7,057 bases of DNA, taken from contig JAGYJO010000069.1 of assembly GCA_018402095.1 (NCBI GenBank), positions 1 to 7,057 on the forward strand, in the 5' to 3' direction. The stretch is from a bacterium. GTDB lineage: Bacteria > Margulisbacteria > Marinamargulisbacteria > SXXA01. Shown piece after piece: positions 7,001 through 7,057 of the stretch; position 1 is the stretch's first letter, and each line of letters opens with the position of its first letter. The position numbers and the translations under genes are program-made. Below the pieces are notes generated by a model. It was not told the origin of the DNA. It did not search any database and worked only from the letters and a program-made list of their open reading frames with translations.

Positions 7001-7057
7001 GATTGTGACTGGGCGTACCACAGCGATTAATTGGGACATTAGTATTGAGGGGCGTGG
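4026..7057 (+). CDS. Tail-fibre-like repeat protein, continuation, open at the window edge
   Basis: This frame is open for about 1,010 codons, from just after a TAG at 4023 to the end of the window, and has no start or ribosome site of its own that I would trust. It continues the protein begun at 2917. Motifs in order: FVGDGSQVTNL (4032), LSKGGTG (4095), an aromatic 'GIHVDGFGHVTSL' strand, YYTQTEADTRFL (4413) and GGPLTGGLTF, all typical of phage tail-fibre shafts; then V-G-x-G-T modules near 4557, 4785, 4995, 5685, 6237, 6468 and 6600; RFDPTSRRFQGYNANGW and FEYYDGGLYF modules; and NLQNKTLEDTSL near the edge. Serine, threonine, glycine and valine dominate and no cysteine stands out, as expected for an extracellular beta-rich fibre. 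Many such proteins end in a self-cleaving peptidase S74 chaperone; that would lie beyond the edge and is a guess. If the break at 3991-4031 is real, this part is probably not translated. Confidence 0.75.
4641..4835 (+). repeat. 65-codon module, copy 2 (intact)
   Basis: This is the partner of 3811-4005. It carries the same order of landmarks (IRFD, FxGY, W, AGGW, VGIG, P-x-Y-x-L, VG) without a stop and is the internal template for judging the damaged copy. The pair lies 830 bp apart. Confidence 0.7.
5487..6050 (+). repeat. Large internal duplication, unit 1 (188 codons)
   Basis: Landmarks in order: LTVSGD, KSNLYVAGNLVVDG, SLATQSGFVGIGTTRPSATL, ATGSRVFSV, VPIMSMTNAGSLGL, ATPTAVLHL, SVEFDGEDFYYT, SKTIQESTL. 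The same order recurs in unit 2 at 6267-6989. Confidence 0.65.
6267..6989 (+). repeat. Large internal duplication, unit 2 (241 codons)
   Basis: Landmarks parallel to unit 1: LQVNGN, KSNLYVEGDVVVHG, QLATVSGNVSIGTPTATASL, ATARPFRVR, TPILTVLGNGNVGF, STPQALLHI, AFEYYDGGLYFT, NKTLEDTSL. Unit 2 is longer by 53 codons. The extra segment, about 6620-6775, holds IHVVGTVNATAFVGNG followed by AGLYGL, a module absent from unit 1. The partners are diverged, so the duplication is old. Confidence 0.65.

Overview
This is a bacterial window with dense coding, almost all on the + strand. Standard code applies: TGA ends at least two genes, and a frame of about 1,010 codons contains no TGA. No gene fixes the taxon. 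The last gene encodes an exported protein that combines a Sec-type signal peptide with phage-tail-fibre-like repeats. To my knowledge such proteins occur in several poorly cultured Gram-negative lineages, so a diderm bacterium, perhaps from a metagenome-derived genome, is my inference only.

Layout. Positions 1-104 carry the 5' end of a minus-strand gene with a perfect AGGAGG ribosome site; it may be a transposase. A strong + strand intrinsic terminator lies at 152-186. Positions 211-918 encode an unrecognised, probably soluble helical protein whose codon use differs from everything downstream. Positions 919-1089 are non-coding and contain a perfect 8-4-8 palindrome. Positions 1090-2838 look like a metal-homeostasis operon: a long DtxR/MntR-type regulator with manganese-type ligands, a canonical CorA transporter 12 bp downstream with its ribosome site overlapping the regulator's stop, and a possible 32-residue single-span membrane microprotein just after corA.

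From 2917 to the window edge runs one very large gene for a secreted, repeat-built fibre-like protein. Its reading frame is broken between 3991 and about 4031: there is an in-frame TGA, then correct-frame sequence, then a -1 shift. Homology on both sides of the break is seamless, so the two parts once formed (or in the true genome still form) a single protein of more than 1,370 residues with no end in the window. It contains many V-G-x-G-T motifs and at least two levels of internal duplication.

How the genes relate. The regulator, CorA and the microprotein plausibly act together in divalent-cation sensing and transport. The fibre-like protein starts from its own ribosome site after a 78-bp gap and has no evident functional link to the metal genes. 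The left 1 kb (possible mobile-element gene, terminator, gene with different codon use) may be a separately acquired segment.
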